Of a DNA stretch of 41,997 nucleotides, positions 27,254 through 35,711 are shown piece after piece. The stretch lies in NCBI GenBank assembly GCA_002502625.1, contig DAPV01000028.1, positions 1-41,997 on the forward strand. Reading direction: 5' to 3'. Every line of letters begins with the position of its first letter. Position 1 is the first letter of the stretch. This DNA comes from Euryarchaeota archaeon UBA125. GTDB lineage: Archaea > Thermoplasmatota > Poseidoniia > Poseidoniales > Thalassarchaeaceae. The notes beneath the pieces were generated by a model. The model was not told the origin of the DNA. It worked only from the letters and a program-made list of their open reading frames with translations, and searched no databases. A program made the translations under genes and the position numbers.

Positions 27254-28269
27254 TCAGGGTGATTTAAATTCCAAATCTTAATCCATTGAGTTAGGTTTTC
27301 TTCAATATCAGGTAATTTCGGATTCCTGTCTTCAATATTACCGAATTTATCTATTGGTTTAATTCTACAACCACAAGCATTCGAATGGCCTCCTCCATCT
27401 GGATCGAAGGCTGTTGCAAGTAATGTTAGATCTACCAAACCGCCATTCTTATGATAAAATGAATTGGTGTAAAATGATGCACCTAATGGTGGGATTTTAC
27501 CGGAAACACTACCTCTTTCATCACCATGAATAATAATACAAGCATCACAAGCATCTCCAACTGAGGCAGTGATTCTATATCCTCCTGTTCGAGTACCCGT
27601 ACCATCAAATCGAACAATCGCTAATCTATTTTCAATTCGTAAAGTGCTATTGATTATGTCGTCAATGGTTTTCGATTCTTGGGATTTCTTTAGTACAAAT
27701 TTATCCACAATAGGATTGCTCAGAATTTCTTCAATGGTTATACCTTTTGATATTGATTTAGCTACCCAGAGAGCAGTTGACGGGGACTCTCTAGCATCAA
27801 CGCTTCTACTAAGTGTAACAATCGGATGATCGGAAAGAAAATCTTCCTTAGAAATTCCCCCTCCATCTAAACGATCTACCCATTCAATAAATTCATCTAA
27901 ATCATCTAGATTATGTTGAGTCTTTACGATAGAATAGGTGATACGTGCAGCAGACATTGTCGGCCTCCATAAATCTAAAACTTCAGAATTAGAGATTTGA
28001 TTTGTCAAATGGTGATCAATAACTGCTCCAGCGGATGGATGAAATGGCAAATCACAGATAATTGTTGATTTGTCAATAAATTTATCAAAAACTCCTGAAC
28101 GAATACCTGGGGGATGGGCAAAAACAACTTCTACATCAGGAAATGCTCTGAGTAGAATAGCTGCAGAAGCAATCCCGTCTAAATCTCCGTCGGTTACAAT
28201 TCTTGATGGTTTCAATTTTTGTAAGTTGATAAGATCGAACTCATCTGTAGTGTGATTGGTTCGGCCCAT
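27247..28269 (-). CDS. DHH/DHHA1-family phosphoesterase
   Basis: 340 residues from the ATG at 28269, with GGAG about six bases upstream; the frame extends to a TTG at 28281 that is unlikely. The metal-binding motifs are clear: VTDGDLDGIAS (D27/D29/D31), CDLPFHP, the DHH triad at 85-87, and the C-terminal DHHA1 signature GGGHSNACG. The family contains RecJ-like nucleases, NrnA-type oligoribonucleases and c-di-nucleotide phosphodiesterases; this compact architecture fits archaeal RecJ-like or NrnA-like proteins. The substrate is not decided by the sequence. It diverges from the Nudix gene. Confidence 0.85.
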   Translation of the reverse strand: MGRTNHTTDEFDLINLQKLKPSRIVTDGDLDGIASAAILLRAFPDVEVVFAHPPGIRSGVFDKFIDKSTIICDLPFHPSAGAVIDHHLTNQISNSEVLDLWRPTMSAARITYSIVKTQHNLDDLDEFIEWVDRLDGGGISKEDFLSDHPIVTLSRSVDARESPSTALWVAKSISKGITIEEILSNPIVDKFVLKKSQESKTIDDIINSTLRIENRLAIVRFDGTGTRTGGYRITASVGDACDACIIIHGDERGSVSGKIPPLGASFYTNSFYHKNGGLVDLTLLATAFDPDGGGHSNACGCRIKPIDKFGNIEDRNPKLPDIEENLTQWIKIWNLNHPDY

Positions 28270-28342
28270 ATTACTCTCCAATGAATTTCTGTTAAGAGCG
28301 ATTCGGAAGAACTCTGAAAGAAGAAGGCCTCTTCGGAGATAT

Positions 28343-28741
28343 ATGGAAACTTCATGTGGTTTGATACTAAGAAATGGTGATCTAATCTTATTACTTCGAT
28401 ATCCACAAGGTCATTGGGGATTTCCTAAGGGTCATGTCGAAGAAAATGATCTATCACATCAAGCAACTGCTATTAGAGAATTGGAAGAAGAAACTGGAAT
28501 TACTGATGTAGAAATTATTAGTAATTGGTTTACATCTACAAAATATACCTATATTAAAAAAAATATTCCGACGGAAAAAGAAGTTCACTGGTTCCCTGCT
28601 AGAACAAATACGATGAATATTTCTCTTTCAGAGGAACATACTGATTACATATGGATTGATGTAGACAGTGCTGAAGAGATGATTACATTTGATGAAGAAG
28701 TCAGAGTATTACAAGAGGCTCGTAAAATCTTAAGATTTTGA
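28343..28741 (+). CDS. Nudix hydrolase, Ap4A-hydrolase-like
   Basis: 132 residues from the ATG at 28343, chosen because GGAG lies four bases upstream and the family N-terminus (SCGLILRNG) begins there; the longer frame from 28256 would overlap the divergent DHH start. WGFPKGHVE and RELEEETGI make up the Nudix box, but there is one extra residue between the GHVE part and the RE-EE core compared with the usual GX5EX7REUXEEXGU. The size and WGFPKGHVE are typical of diadenosine tetraphosphate hydrolases such as NUDT2. Its end overlaps the convergent adenosyltransferase gene by 12 bases. Confidence 0.88.
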   Translation: METSCGLILRNGDLILLLRYPQGHWGFPKGHVEENDLSHQATAIRELEEETGITDVEIISNWFTSTKYTYIKKNIPTEKEVHWFPARTNTMNISLSEEHTDYIWIDVDSAEEMITFDEEVRVLQEARKILRF

Positions 28742-29371
28742 TTCCCTAGATGAAAGAGGGACCCATAATACCTCTTCTTCTCCTAAAGTAAATGTTGCAT
28801 GACGGCAAGCGACGAAAAGCCAATCAGATAATCTATTCAAATAAGCAAGTATTGCAGGTCTAATTGCATCATCTCCTTCTGATTGGGTTAATCTAACTGC
28901 ACAACGTTCTGCTCTTCTTGCTATCGTTCTTGCAACATGTAATGCTACAATCACTGGAGAGCCAGCTGGTAAAATGAATGAGTCTAATGGTGGTGTGTTT
29001 TTTGTCCATTCATCCATTTCTGAAACTAGTCTATCCGCTTGTTCCATATTAATCAAAACCATCCCATCAGGGAGAGTTTTTGGATTTCCTGCACATTCAC
29101 CCCCAACATCAAATAATTCTTGTTGAAGGAGTGATAGTTTTGGTTCAAGATCGGATTCAAGACGTATTGTTGCAATACGGATTCCGCCGTCAGCAGCTTC
29201 TTTTGGGAGACGTGATAGTTCCATTCTAACACCTCCTATTGATGAGTTTAATTCATCAATAGTTCCAAATAATTCGACCCTGTCTATTGACTTAGCAACA
29301 CGTTCACCAGTCAAAAGACTAGTTTCACCACCATCTCCTCCGCCAGTATGAACTCTTGTGATACGTACCAT
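28730..29371 (-). CDS. ATP:cob(I)alamin adenosyltransferase, PduO type
   Basis: 213 residues. The N-terminus TGGGDGGETSLLTGERV followed by RVELFGTIDELNSSIG is the ATP-binding signature of PduO/MMAB adenosyltransferases, with RRAERCAVRL and NRLSDWLFVACR near the C-terminus. It makes adenosylcobalamin, the cofactor of mutases and class II ribonucleotide reductase. A residue stretch of about 20 (near 58-77) between helices is longer than in short homologues. The start is ATG at 29371 with GAGAG upstream. The gene lies 13 bases downstream of a small membrane protein gene. Confidence 0.93.
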   Translation of the reverse strand: MVRITRVHTGGGDGGETSLLTGERVAKSIDRVELFGTIDELNSSIGGVRMELSRLPKEAADGGIRIATIRLESDLEPKLSLLQQELFDVGGECAGNPKTLPDGMVLINMEQADRLVSEMDEWTKNTPPLDSFILPAGSPVIVALHVARTIARRAERCAVRLTQSEGDDAIRPAILAYLNRLSDWLFVACRHATFTLGEEEVLWVPLSSRESKS

Positions 29372-29384
29372 CGACTCTCAATAT

Positions 29385-29678
29385 TCATACGAAGTCGGCG
29401 GCTCTTGAATCCGTTTGATGCTCGTGTTGAGCAATAATCCGTATTATCGTACGACGGAAAGCATAGACTAACAAAAATGTCCAGAGCAGAATTTCTAAAG
29501 CGGCAATCACCCATGCAATTGGACCAAATGCTTCGAATAACATATTGGCATCAAGCGGATTTCCATAAGTTCCAATCCAATATGCTTGAACGAGAAGATT
29601 TGCTCCAAACCATGTTGATAATATCCAAAAAAGTACATTACCTCTCCCCCAAGCGGTTCTTGGAATATCCCAAACCAT
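29385..29678 (-). CDS. Small membrane protein of unknown function
   Basis: 97 residues with two clear hydrophobic helices (about 15-36 and 49-72) and a charged C-terminus with FRRTIIRIIAQHEHQ. The start is ATG at 29678. The gene ends 13 bases before the adenosyltransferase start and could be co-transcribed with it. I do not recognise the family. Confidence 0.7.
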   Translation of the reverse strand: MVWDIPRTAWGRGNVLFWILSTWFGANLLVQAYWIGTYGNPLDANMLFEAFGPIAWVIAALEILLWTFLLVYAFRRTIIRIIAQHEHQTDSRAADFV

Positions 29679-29739
29679 GTTATTATTTACACATAGTAGT
29701 TTATCAATCTCTGTTTAGAGTGCATCGAAAACAGACCAA

Positions 29740-30468
29740 TTATTCACTAGAATCGAGAATTTCATTTCCATGTAATCGGGTATTGATTACATCTAGCCAT
29801 GAAGAATCTACTGATTCCCATCCACCAAATCTATCTAAACGATTTATGTGAATTTCATATTTTTCAGTATTGCCATTGGATTTGTGGATTAAAGCAAGGG
29901 CTGCATGAGCCATAGCACTCAATGCTGGATCTTCCATATCCCAAGATCTTTCAAAATGAGAGATTGCGCCACGTTCTCCAAGAATCAATCCTCGCTCTAA
30001 CTGTCGTAATCCTGATTTTGACCATGTTATTCCTTGTATACCTACAACTAAACCACGAAAAAGTAAGTATATCTCTAATAGAACAAAAATGGATGCTAAC
30101 ATGAAATTGCCTATCTGTTCAGTAGTAGTTTGCTGAGTCCAATCAAGGGTTACTAATCCAAATATTCCTGATAGGAGAATGATACCTGAGAAGGGAGCTA
30201 CAATTACGTCACGTTGGGTTCTACCCATATGATAGCCGCCGATAATTGTGAACCACCCTCCTAATATTATCGCTAAAACGGGAGGTACGGGGCTACCTGG
30301 TAAGGTTCCTGCAGTAGTCCTTGGGGCTCCTAAAGCGATGTAGAGAACTAAAGCAGTAAGTAGAAAAATAGAGCCTGCAATATTGCCATGTTCTGGGAAT
30401 GGTTGATGTCGAGCATACCAAAATAATCCAATTGAAATACTACTAAACAAAATTACCCATATTAGCAT
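29740..30468 (-). CDS. Multi-pass membrane protein with short helical C-terminal domain
   Basis: 242 residues from the ATG at 30468, supported by GGTGAG upstream and by lying just past the stop of the preceding gene; the frame runs to 30543. About five hydrophobic segments (near 2-18, 28-46, 61-79, 89-107 and 122-142) are followed by a soluble helical tail with AHAALALIHKSNGN, which resembles a single TPR-like hairpin. No family is recognised. The upstream gene ends ten bases away, so the two probably form an operon. Confidence 0.7.
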   Translation of the reverse strand: MLIWVILFSSISIGLFWYARHQPFPEHGNIAGSIFLLTALVLYIALGAPRTTAGTLPGSPVPPVLAIILGGWFTIIGGYHMGRTQRDVIVAPFSGIILLSGIFGLVTLDWTQQTTTEQIGNFMLASIFVLLEIYLLFRGLVVGIQGITWSKSGLRQLERGLILGERGAISHFERSWDMEDPALSAMAHAALALIHKSNGNTEKYEIHINRLDRFGGWESVDSSWLDVINTRLHGNEILDSSE

Positions 30469-30478
30469 AATCTCACCA

Positions 30479-30817
30479 TTACAATTCAGTATTTGGAGAT
30501 CCGTCATCTCCTCTCCATCCAGGCTTCCAAAATTCAATATCATCTAACCATTGAAGCCATTCTTCAGATGTTGCTCTTAACAATCGGAAGGCTCTTCGAT
30601 CTAAGCCTTGCAATAAATCATTACTAATTTCACCCCTTGAATGTGCGTCAGTCCATTCAATTTGTATTTCCCTTACTCTCGCCTGCCCGGATGCGGGATT
30701 TTGATACTCTCGTTCACATAATTCTTGTAATTCGATTAACCACATTCTTGAACCTTTTATGTGGGGGTCATCGACAAAGGTGTCCGAGCTCTTCCTAGAG
30801 AATGGCCACCATGACAT
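30479..30817 (-). CDS. Small soluble protein of unknown function
   Basis: 112 residues from the ATG at 30817 (MSWWPFSRK); the open frame runs to 30877 but the earlier part is low in plausibility and would crowd the divergent rlmH start. The protein is Trp-rich (WW at the start, EEWLQWLDDIEFWKPGW near the end) and mainly helical. I do not recognise it. It heads the gene pair with the membrane protein downstream. Confidence 0.65.
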   Translation of the reverse strand: MSWWPFSRKSSDTFVDDPHIKGSRMWLIELQELCEREYQNPASGQARVREIQIEWTDAHSRGEISNDLLQGLDRRAFRLLRATSEEWLQWLDDIEFWKPGWRGDDGSPNTEL

Positions 30818-30896
30818 GATTGACCGTTGTGGGCGAGGCCTTTGAACCCTAAGTTTTGTAGAATGGGTCAAGAACAATTACTATTTCACTAAGAAT

Positions 30897-31328
30897 ATGG
30901 CACGTATCAATATTCATCTCCATGGTAAAGCTAGAGAGGGTGCGTATTCTACTCTAATCGATACTTATGCCACAAGATTAGAGGGGCGTGGAGTGAACGT
31001 CACTCGGCATTCCGGAAAATTAAGTTTGGATGAATATATTTCAAAATTACAAAAGGAAAAGGGAAATCTAATTCTTCTTGACGAAAATGGTCCATCGATT
31101 AGTACAGAAAAATTCGTTAAGAAATGGAATTCATGGAGAAGTGGTGCAAACACGATTCATCTCGCCATAGGTCCTGTAGATGGATGGATGGAGAATTTAC
31201 CATTTGAACATGAGAAATTAGGTTTGGGCCCGTTGACAATGACATACGAAATGGCTGCTGTCGTATTGTTAGAACAATTGTACAGATGCTCGGAGATAGA
31301 GCGTGGAAGTGGATATCACCGACAATAG
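30897..31328 (+). CDS. rlmH: RlmH-like SPOUT rRNA methyltransferase
   Basis: 143 residues, close to the usual length of 155. Family features are LILLDENGPSISTEKF, AIGPVDGW (the SAM-binding loop, IGGADG in typical members), LGLGPLTMTYEMAAVVLLEQLYR and the C-terminal YHR. In bacteria RlmH methylates N3 of pseudouridine 1915 in helix 69 of 23S rRNA, which RluD makes. The protein is thus a partner in principle of the RluA-family gene at 22287-23183. Its presence in a probable archaeon is notable but the family is known from some archaea. The ATG at 30897 is the only good start. Confidence 0.9.
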   Translation: MARINIHLHGKAREGAYSTLIDTYATRLEGRGVNVTRHSGKLSLDEYISKLQKEKGNLILLDENGPSISTEKFVKKWNSWRSGANTIHLAIGPVDGWMENLPFEHEKLGLGPLTMTYEMAAVVLLEQLYRCSEIERGSGYHRQ

Positions 31329-31418
31329 TAAATTTATTGATAATCATAAATCTAGACAATTTCAAGGATTAGAGTTCAATAACCCTCGACTAGCGATGTG
31401 TACAAACTTGTGAGTAGC

Positions 31419-31439
31419 CCTTCGACATCCGGTCGAAGG
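31419..31439 (+). promoter_or_regulatory. Strong hairpin in the top6B leader, just before the ribosome binding site
   Basis: CCTTCGAC (31419-31426), loop ATCCG, GTCGAAGG (31432-31439) is a perfect 8-bp stem. It ends 11 bases before the AGGAGGTGA Shine-Dalgarno (31451-31459), so it may tune translation or stabilise the mRNA. It is not followed by a U-run, which argues against a terminator. Confidence 0.55.
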
Positions 31440-31450
31440 AGGACTACAGC

Positions 31451-31459
31451 AGGAGGTGA
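31451..31459 (+). promoter_or_regulatory. Strong Shine-Dalgarno that fixes the top6B start
   Basis: AGGAGGTGA sits four bases before the ATG at 31464 (seven from the GGAGG core), which makes this start far more likely than the upstream GTG at 31398. Confidence 0.8.
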
Positions 31460-31463
31460 ACAA

Positions 31464-33671
31464 ATGGCAAGACGCGCGACTAGCACCATGAAGCAAGCCA
31501 GTATTAGTGAATTCTTTGAAAAGAATAAACATTTTTTGGGATATGATTCAGTACAAAGATCGATAATTACAGCTGTCAAAGAGGCTATTGATAATTCGTT
31601 AGATGCTTGTGAAGAACATCGCATTTTACCTACGATTTCAATTGAATTACGACGTATCCCAAACAAAAGTGATCGAATATTGATGATTGCTCAAGATAAT
31701 GGGCCAGGGATTCCTGCTAAGTCAATTGAAAAGGTATTTGGATCACTATTATTTGGATCTCGATTTCATACTATTCGACAAACTAGAGGGCAACAAGGAA
31801 TTGGAATTACTGGAGTTGTAATGTACAGTCAATTGACTACAGGTAAAACAACACATGTGGTCTCAAAAATTGCAAAGGATGCGACTGCATTGAAAATGGA
31901 TATTGGTTTAGATACAAAAAAGAATGCTGCAATAGTATCTAATCGAGAAAGAATTCATGGATTTGTAGATCACAATGGCTTGCCTGTTGAACATGGGCTT
32001 CGGATTGAGGCGCCTATGAAAGCAAAATTTCAACGAGGGAAAAAAAGTGTAGGGCAATATCTCAGAATGACTGCGATAGTTAATCCTCATGCAACAATAC
32101 GTTTTCATGCATATAATGAAGATAATGAATTGATAGATAGTTTCGTCTCTGAGAGAGTCACTGACAGATTACCTCGCCCTGTAAGAGAGATTAAACCGCA
32201 TCCACATGGAATCGAAATCGGTTCATTGAATAGGTTACTAAGAGATTCGTCTGAAAGAAATATGAGGGGGTTTTTGCGACATACTTTTTCTGGAATTCCA
32301 ATGAGAGCTATGAAAGAAATTCTTCAAAGGTCTGATATTGATCAGAAAATAGCACCCGGAGAAGTAAGTCCAGAAGCATCACAACAAATTCTAACATCAT
32401 TCAGTGAAGTTAGACTGATGCCTCCTCCAACTGATTGTTTGTCTCCAATAGAAGATTTATTGATTAAAAAGGGATTAGAAAAGGGGGTTGATTCTGCGTT
32501 TGTTTCTACACTCACTAGAGCCCCTAGTGTAGCAAACGGTAATCCATTTCAAGTTGAAGTCGGACTAATTTATGGAAATGCAGATGTATCTGCAGAAGGG
32601 CCAATTGAGGTTTTAAGATTTGCAAATAGAGTGCCTCTAATGTATCAACAAGGAGGGTGTCTTCTCACGAAAGGAATTGAATCTGTCAGTTGGAAAGGAT
32701 ATGGATTAGATCACCCTGGAGGTAAGGGATTGCCTAAGGGGGCAGCCACAATACTAGTTCATCTTGCGAGTACAAATGTACAGTTTACATCAGAAGCAAA
32801 AGAAGCGGTTGCTGAAAATGAAGTAGTAATGACTGAAATTCGTAAAGCATTGCAGGAAATTGGTAGGCATTTGAAAAATCACAAAAAGAAAAGTGCACAA
32901 AAAGCAAAAACTAAGGAAAAATTCGAATTAGTGAATGAAATTCTACCTGCAATAGCTACAAAGGCATCTAATCTATTGGGGCGCTCAGAGCCAGATTTAG
33001 GACCAATTATTACAAAAATAATGAATGCAGTCTTTTGTGAGGATGAAGTTGTATGGGATAAAGAAGCCAAAGTGCATAGATGCGAAATAAAAATTCACAA
33101 TTATTCCGCTAGGCCTAGGGCATATTCAATTCTTGCACAATATCCTGAAAAAGAAGGAGTAGAAATCATTGAGAATGACTTAGGTGGAAAAAGAGAAGTT
33201 AGAGGAATATGGTGTTGGAAATTAGATACTATTTCTCCAAATGAAGAAGGGGTCATTCGATTCGCTCTGAAAGGTCTGGCACACAATGAATGGAATAGTA
33301 CGGAAGTGTTCTTCCGCGGAGCAGGTGACATTATTGGAGCATCAAAGATAGATGAAGAAATTTTAATTGAAATTCAAAAGGAAGAAGAAAGAGCATTGGA
33401 AGTTGTTAAAGAACAAGCTTCTATGATTGCAGAAGATGCTATGGAATCTGATCAAGATAATTCGGGTGACCTCGATCAAAGGGAGTTAGAAGATGCTATG
33501 GAAGGGGTGTTGGGAGATGCAATACCTCAGAAATTACCCGAAGAGGTAATGGATACTCATGACTTAGATAATAGCGGAACATTAGATCAAAATGAAGTAG
33601 AAACTGCTATTTTAGAATCTACTGAACCGAAAGAGTGGAAATTTGATCAGTATGAGGAGAGTGGGGAATAA
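31464..33671 (+). CDS. top6B: DNA topoisomerase VI subunit B with C-terminal EF-hand pair
   Basis: 735 residues from the ATG at 31464. It is a GHKL ATPase: AVKEAIDNSLDAC (N-box), DNGPGI, GQQGIGI (G1/G2 loop), and the transducer part with TSEAKEAVAENE. With Top6A it relaxes and decatenates DNA by ATP-driven double-strand passage. The unusual part is the C-terminus: two perfect EF-hand loops, DQDNSGDLDQRE (33450-33485, residues 663-674) and DLDNSGTLDQNE (33561-33596, residues 700-711), each followed by a short helix (LEDAMEGVL and VETAIL) and spaced 25 residues apart as in canonical EF-hand pairs. Known Top6B tails are Ig-like or absent. Its stop overlaps the ATG of top6A by one base, so the two are co-translated. 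Confidence 0.97.
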   Translation: MARRATSTMKQASISEFFEKNKHFLGYDSVQRSIITAVKEAIDNSLDACEEHRILPTISIELRRIPNKSDRILMIAQDNGPGIPAKSIEKVFGSLLFGSRFHTIRQTRGQQGIGITGVVMYSQLTTGKTTHVVSKIAKDATALKMDIGLDTKKNAAIVSNRERIHGFVDHNGLPVEHGLRIEAPMKAKFQRGKKSVGQYLRMTAIVNPHATIRFHAYNEDNELIDSFVSERVTDRLPRPVREIKPHPHGIEIGSLNRLLRDSSERNMRGFLRHTFSGIPMRAMKEILQRSDIDQKIAPGEVSPEASQQILTSFSEVRLMPPPTDCLSPIEDLLIKKGLEKGVDSAFVSTLTRAPSVANGNPFQVEVGLIYGNADVSAEGPIEVLRFANRVPLMYQQGGCLLTKGIESVSWKGYGLDHPGGKGLPKGAATILVHLASTNVQFTSEAKEAVAENEVVMTEIRKALQEIGRHLKNHKKKSAQKAKTKEKFELVNEILPAIATKASNLLGRSEPDLGPIITKIMNAVFCEDEVVWDKEAKVHRCEIKIHNYSARPRAYSILAQYPEKEGVEIIENDLGGKREVRGIWCWKLDTISPNEEGVIRFALKGLAHNEWNSTEVFFRGAGDIIGASKIDEEILIEIQKEEERALEVVKEQASMIAEDAMESDQDNSGDLDQRELEDAMEGVLGDAIPQKLPEEVMDTHDLDNSGTLDQNEVETAILESTEPKEWKFDQYEESGE
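33450..33596 (+). other. EF-hand pair coding segment in top6B
   Basis: Both twelve-residue loops have Asp at positions 1, 3 and 9, Ser at position 5, Gly at position 6 and Glu at position 12, the full set for calcium coordination. They lie in frame with the upstream ATPase, with no stop or frame change between. Confidence 0.92.
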
Positions 33672-34771
33672 TGTCTGAAGCAAAAAATAGAGAAGAAGTA
33701 ATTCAGAGTTTGAATGAAGTTGTAGCAGAAATGCACGATCGAATGTTAAAGGGTACGCCTCCTACAATGACTTTACCTGTTCGAGCAAAAACGAATATAG
33801 AATTTAATCAAAGATTGGGAGTTTACAAATATGGAAAAAAGCAAACAATTCGTGATGCTAGTAGTTTAGGATCTGCTAGACAATTACTTCGTGCTTTACA
33901 TGTGATTGAATTTATTGAAGAAATGATAGATAGTGAAAAATCATCTACACTCAGGGAAATGTATTACATCTCAGAAGGATGGGGTTTAGGGAAATTTGAA
34001 AATCAAAATGGGAGTAACAATCTTGCTGAAGATCTTGAAATCGTGACTAAGTGTATGAGGGAGGATTTCAAATTAAGACCTGAAGAAGATGGTGCTCGTA
34101 TGATTGGAAATGTTACTATTGAAGAAAGAAACAGGCGTGGCGAATGGATGACAATAAATTGCCGGGACGATGTAGGAGATTCCGGTTATGGTTTACCATA
34201 CAATGTAGAGCCAGAAAAAATTAGATTGATTGATGAAGATGTTGACTATATTATGGCTATAGAAACTGGTGGAATGTTCGATCGATTGGTAGAAAATGGA
34301 TTTGATGAAGATTCTAGGTGTGCACTAATTCATCTAAAGGGCCAACCTGCAAGATCTACACGAAGGATGATTAAACGTATGTCTGAGGCATGGAATAAAC
34401 CTGTAATGGTTTTCGCTGACTGTGATCCATGGTCATTCAGAATTTTCGCAAGTATAGCTTATGGGGCAATAAAAACAGCACATATTTCTGAATATCTAGC
34501 AACAACTGGAGCTGAATATCTAGGAATTACAGCAGATGATATCGAAGCGTATGACTTACCGAGTGACAAGTTAACACCAAAAGATATTGAAGCATTAAAG
34601 GCAGAACTTAGTGATCCAAGATTTTCTACTGGAGCATGGCAAGATCAGATAAATATGATGTTGGAAAACGGAAAAAAGGCTGAACAGCAATCTTTAGCAA
34701 AATATGGTCTTGATTATGTTACTGATGAATATCTCCCCCAGAAATTAGCCGAATTTGGTCTCGGTGGATAA
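33671..34771 (+). CDS. top6A: DNA topoisomerase VI subunit A
   Basis: 366 residues, typical of Top6A/Spo11. The catalytic tyrosine is probably Y99 in LREMYYISEGW. The Toprim domain carries E198 in MAIETGG and the DxD pair D250/D252 in FADCDPWSFRIF, followed by YGAIKTAH. It cleaves both DNA strands through a 5' phosphotyrosine, working with Top6B. It is translationally coupled to top6B by a one-base overlap (TAATG). No unusual domain is seen. Confidence 0.97.
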   Translation: MSEAKNREEVIQSLNEVVAEMHDRMLKGTPPTMTLPVRAKTNIEFNQRLGVYKYGKKQTIRDASSLGSARQLLRALHVIEFIEEMIDSEKSSTLREMYYISEGWGLGKFENQNGSNNLAEDLEIVTKCMREDFKLRPEEDGARMIGNVTIEERNRRGEWMTINCRDDVGDSGYGLPYNVEPEKIRLIDEDVDYIMAIETGGMFDRLVENGFDEDSRCALIHLKGQPARSTRRMIKRMSEAWNKPVMVFADCDPWSFRIFASIAYGAIKTAHISEYLATTGAEYLGITADDIEAYDLPSDKLTPKDIEALKAELSDPRFSTGAWQDQINMMLENGKKAEQQSLAKYGLDYVTDEYLPQKLAEFGLGG

Positions 34772-34803
34772 ATTACGATAAAGCATAGGAGGGTTTTATT
34801 TCC

Positions 34804-35643
34804 ATGTCAAAGGAACAAGATAACAAAAAACCATGGGCAAAATGGTTAGCCATCGTAGCAATTGGTTTGATTACAATATCATTAATTTCATTTACAAATT
34901 CAATGGATGATATTGAAGATCTTGTTGATCCTGGAGAAAACAATTCAGGAATAATTGGACCTAATTCAAACAAGGAAATTGATCTTGAAAATAATCGTAT
35001 TTACACAATTTTACGCATAGTCGAAAATATTAATGATGAAGCAGAATTGGATTTAGAAATTACTAACTCTAATGGAAAAATAGTAGACATAGACGAACCT
35101 ACGTGGATGCAACCACAAAGAACCGGGGATGGTGGAAGTGTAATTTATGACCCCATAGGGACTATTTCATTAACACAATCAGGGGCGTATAATTTCGAAA
35201 ATAGAAATTCTACAACTACAATCTATGTTGTAGATGATCAATCTGTTGATCTACAAGCTTTTCAGCAACCAGGAATTTTAGTTGCTTTTATTTCTTGTTG
35301 TTTTGGATTAATTATACTGCCTCTATCACTCATTGTTCACTTATTAGTTGGAAGAAAGAAGGTTGAGCAGAGAGTTATTTTACAAAAAATGCCAACGGAT
35401 CGTATACCTACTACAGATGAATTATTTTTGATTCGCGAAGGTAAATTAGATACTCAAAATATACAGGGTGTTAAGCAGAAAAAAACTATTCCTCCTCCAT
35501 TTACAAATATGTCAAAGAAGGTAGACTTTGATGAATTATCCCATCAAGAAATCGGAAAAACCAAGAAAATTTTGCATAAAGAAGATGAAAAAGAAAATGA
35601 CAGTAAACTAGACGACGACTGGCAAACTTGGGATTCAGGTTAA
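34804..35643 (+). CDS. Membrane protein with an external domain between two helices, unknown function
   Basis: 279 residues. One helix at about 13-30 is followed by an external domain of about 125 residues rich in Asn, Asp and Thr, a second helix at about 157-180 (ending near VGRKK), and a charged cytoplasmic tail of about 90 residues ending in DDDWQTWDSG. AGGAGGG at 34786-34792 is about 11 bases from the ATG. I do not recognise the family. It follows top6A after 32 bases and precedes the ArsR-type regulator, so it could be part of the same transcript. Confidence 0.75.
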   Translation: MSKEQDNKKPWAKWLAIVAIGLITISLISFTNSMDDIEDLVDPGENNSGIIGPNSNKEIDLENNRIYTILRIVENINDEAELDLEITNSNGKIVDIDEPTWMQPQRTGDGGSVIYDPIGTISLTQSGAYNFENRNSTTTIYVVDDQSVDLQAFQQPGILVAFISCCFGLIILPLSLIVHLLVGRKKVEQRVILQKMPTDRIPTTDELFLIREGKLDTQNIQGVKQKKTIPPPFTNMSKKVDFDELSHQEIGKTKKILHKEDEKENDSKLDDDWQTWDSG

Positions 35644-35711
35644 TTCTATTTTCACCCCCAACGAGTTTTTACGAGAGTGGTCACTACCTAACCATAGGTT
35701 GGGATGTCATA

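Noticed and set aside
31419..31439. The leader hairpin as a transcription terminator of rlmH
   Set aside because: No U-run follows it, and it lies nearly 100 bases after the rlmH stop and directly before a ribosome binding site.
31398..31463. An upstream GTG start for top6B that would add 22 residues
   Set aside because: A near-ideal Shine-Dalgarno (AGGAGGTGA) precedes the ATG at 31464, and the extra residues come from the hairpin leader.
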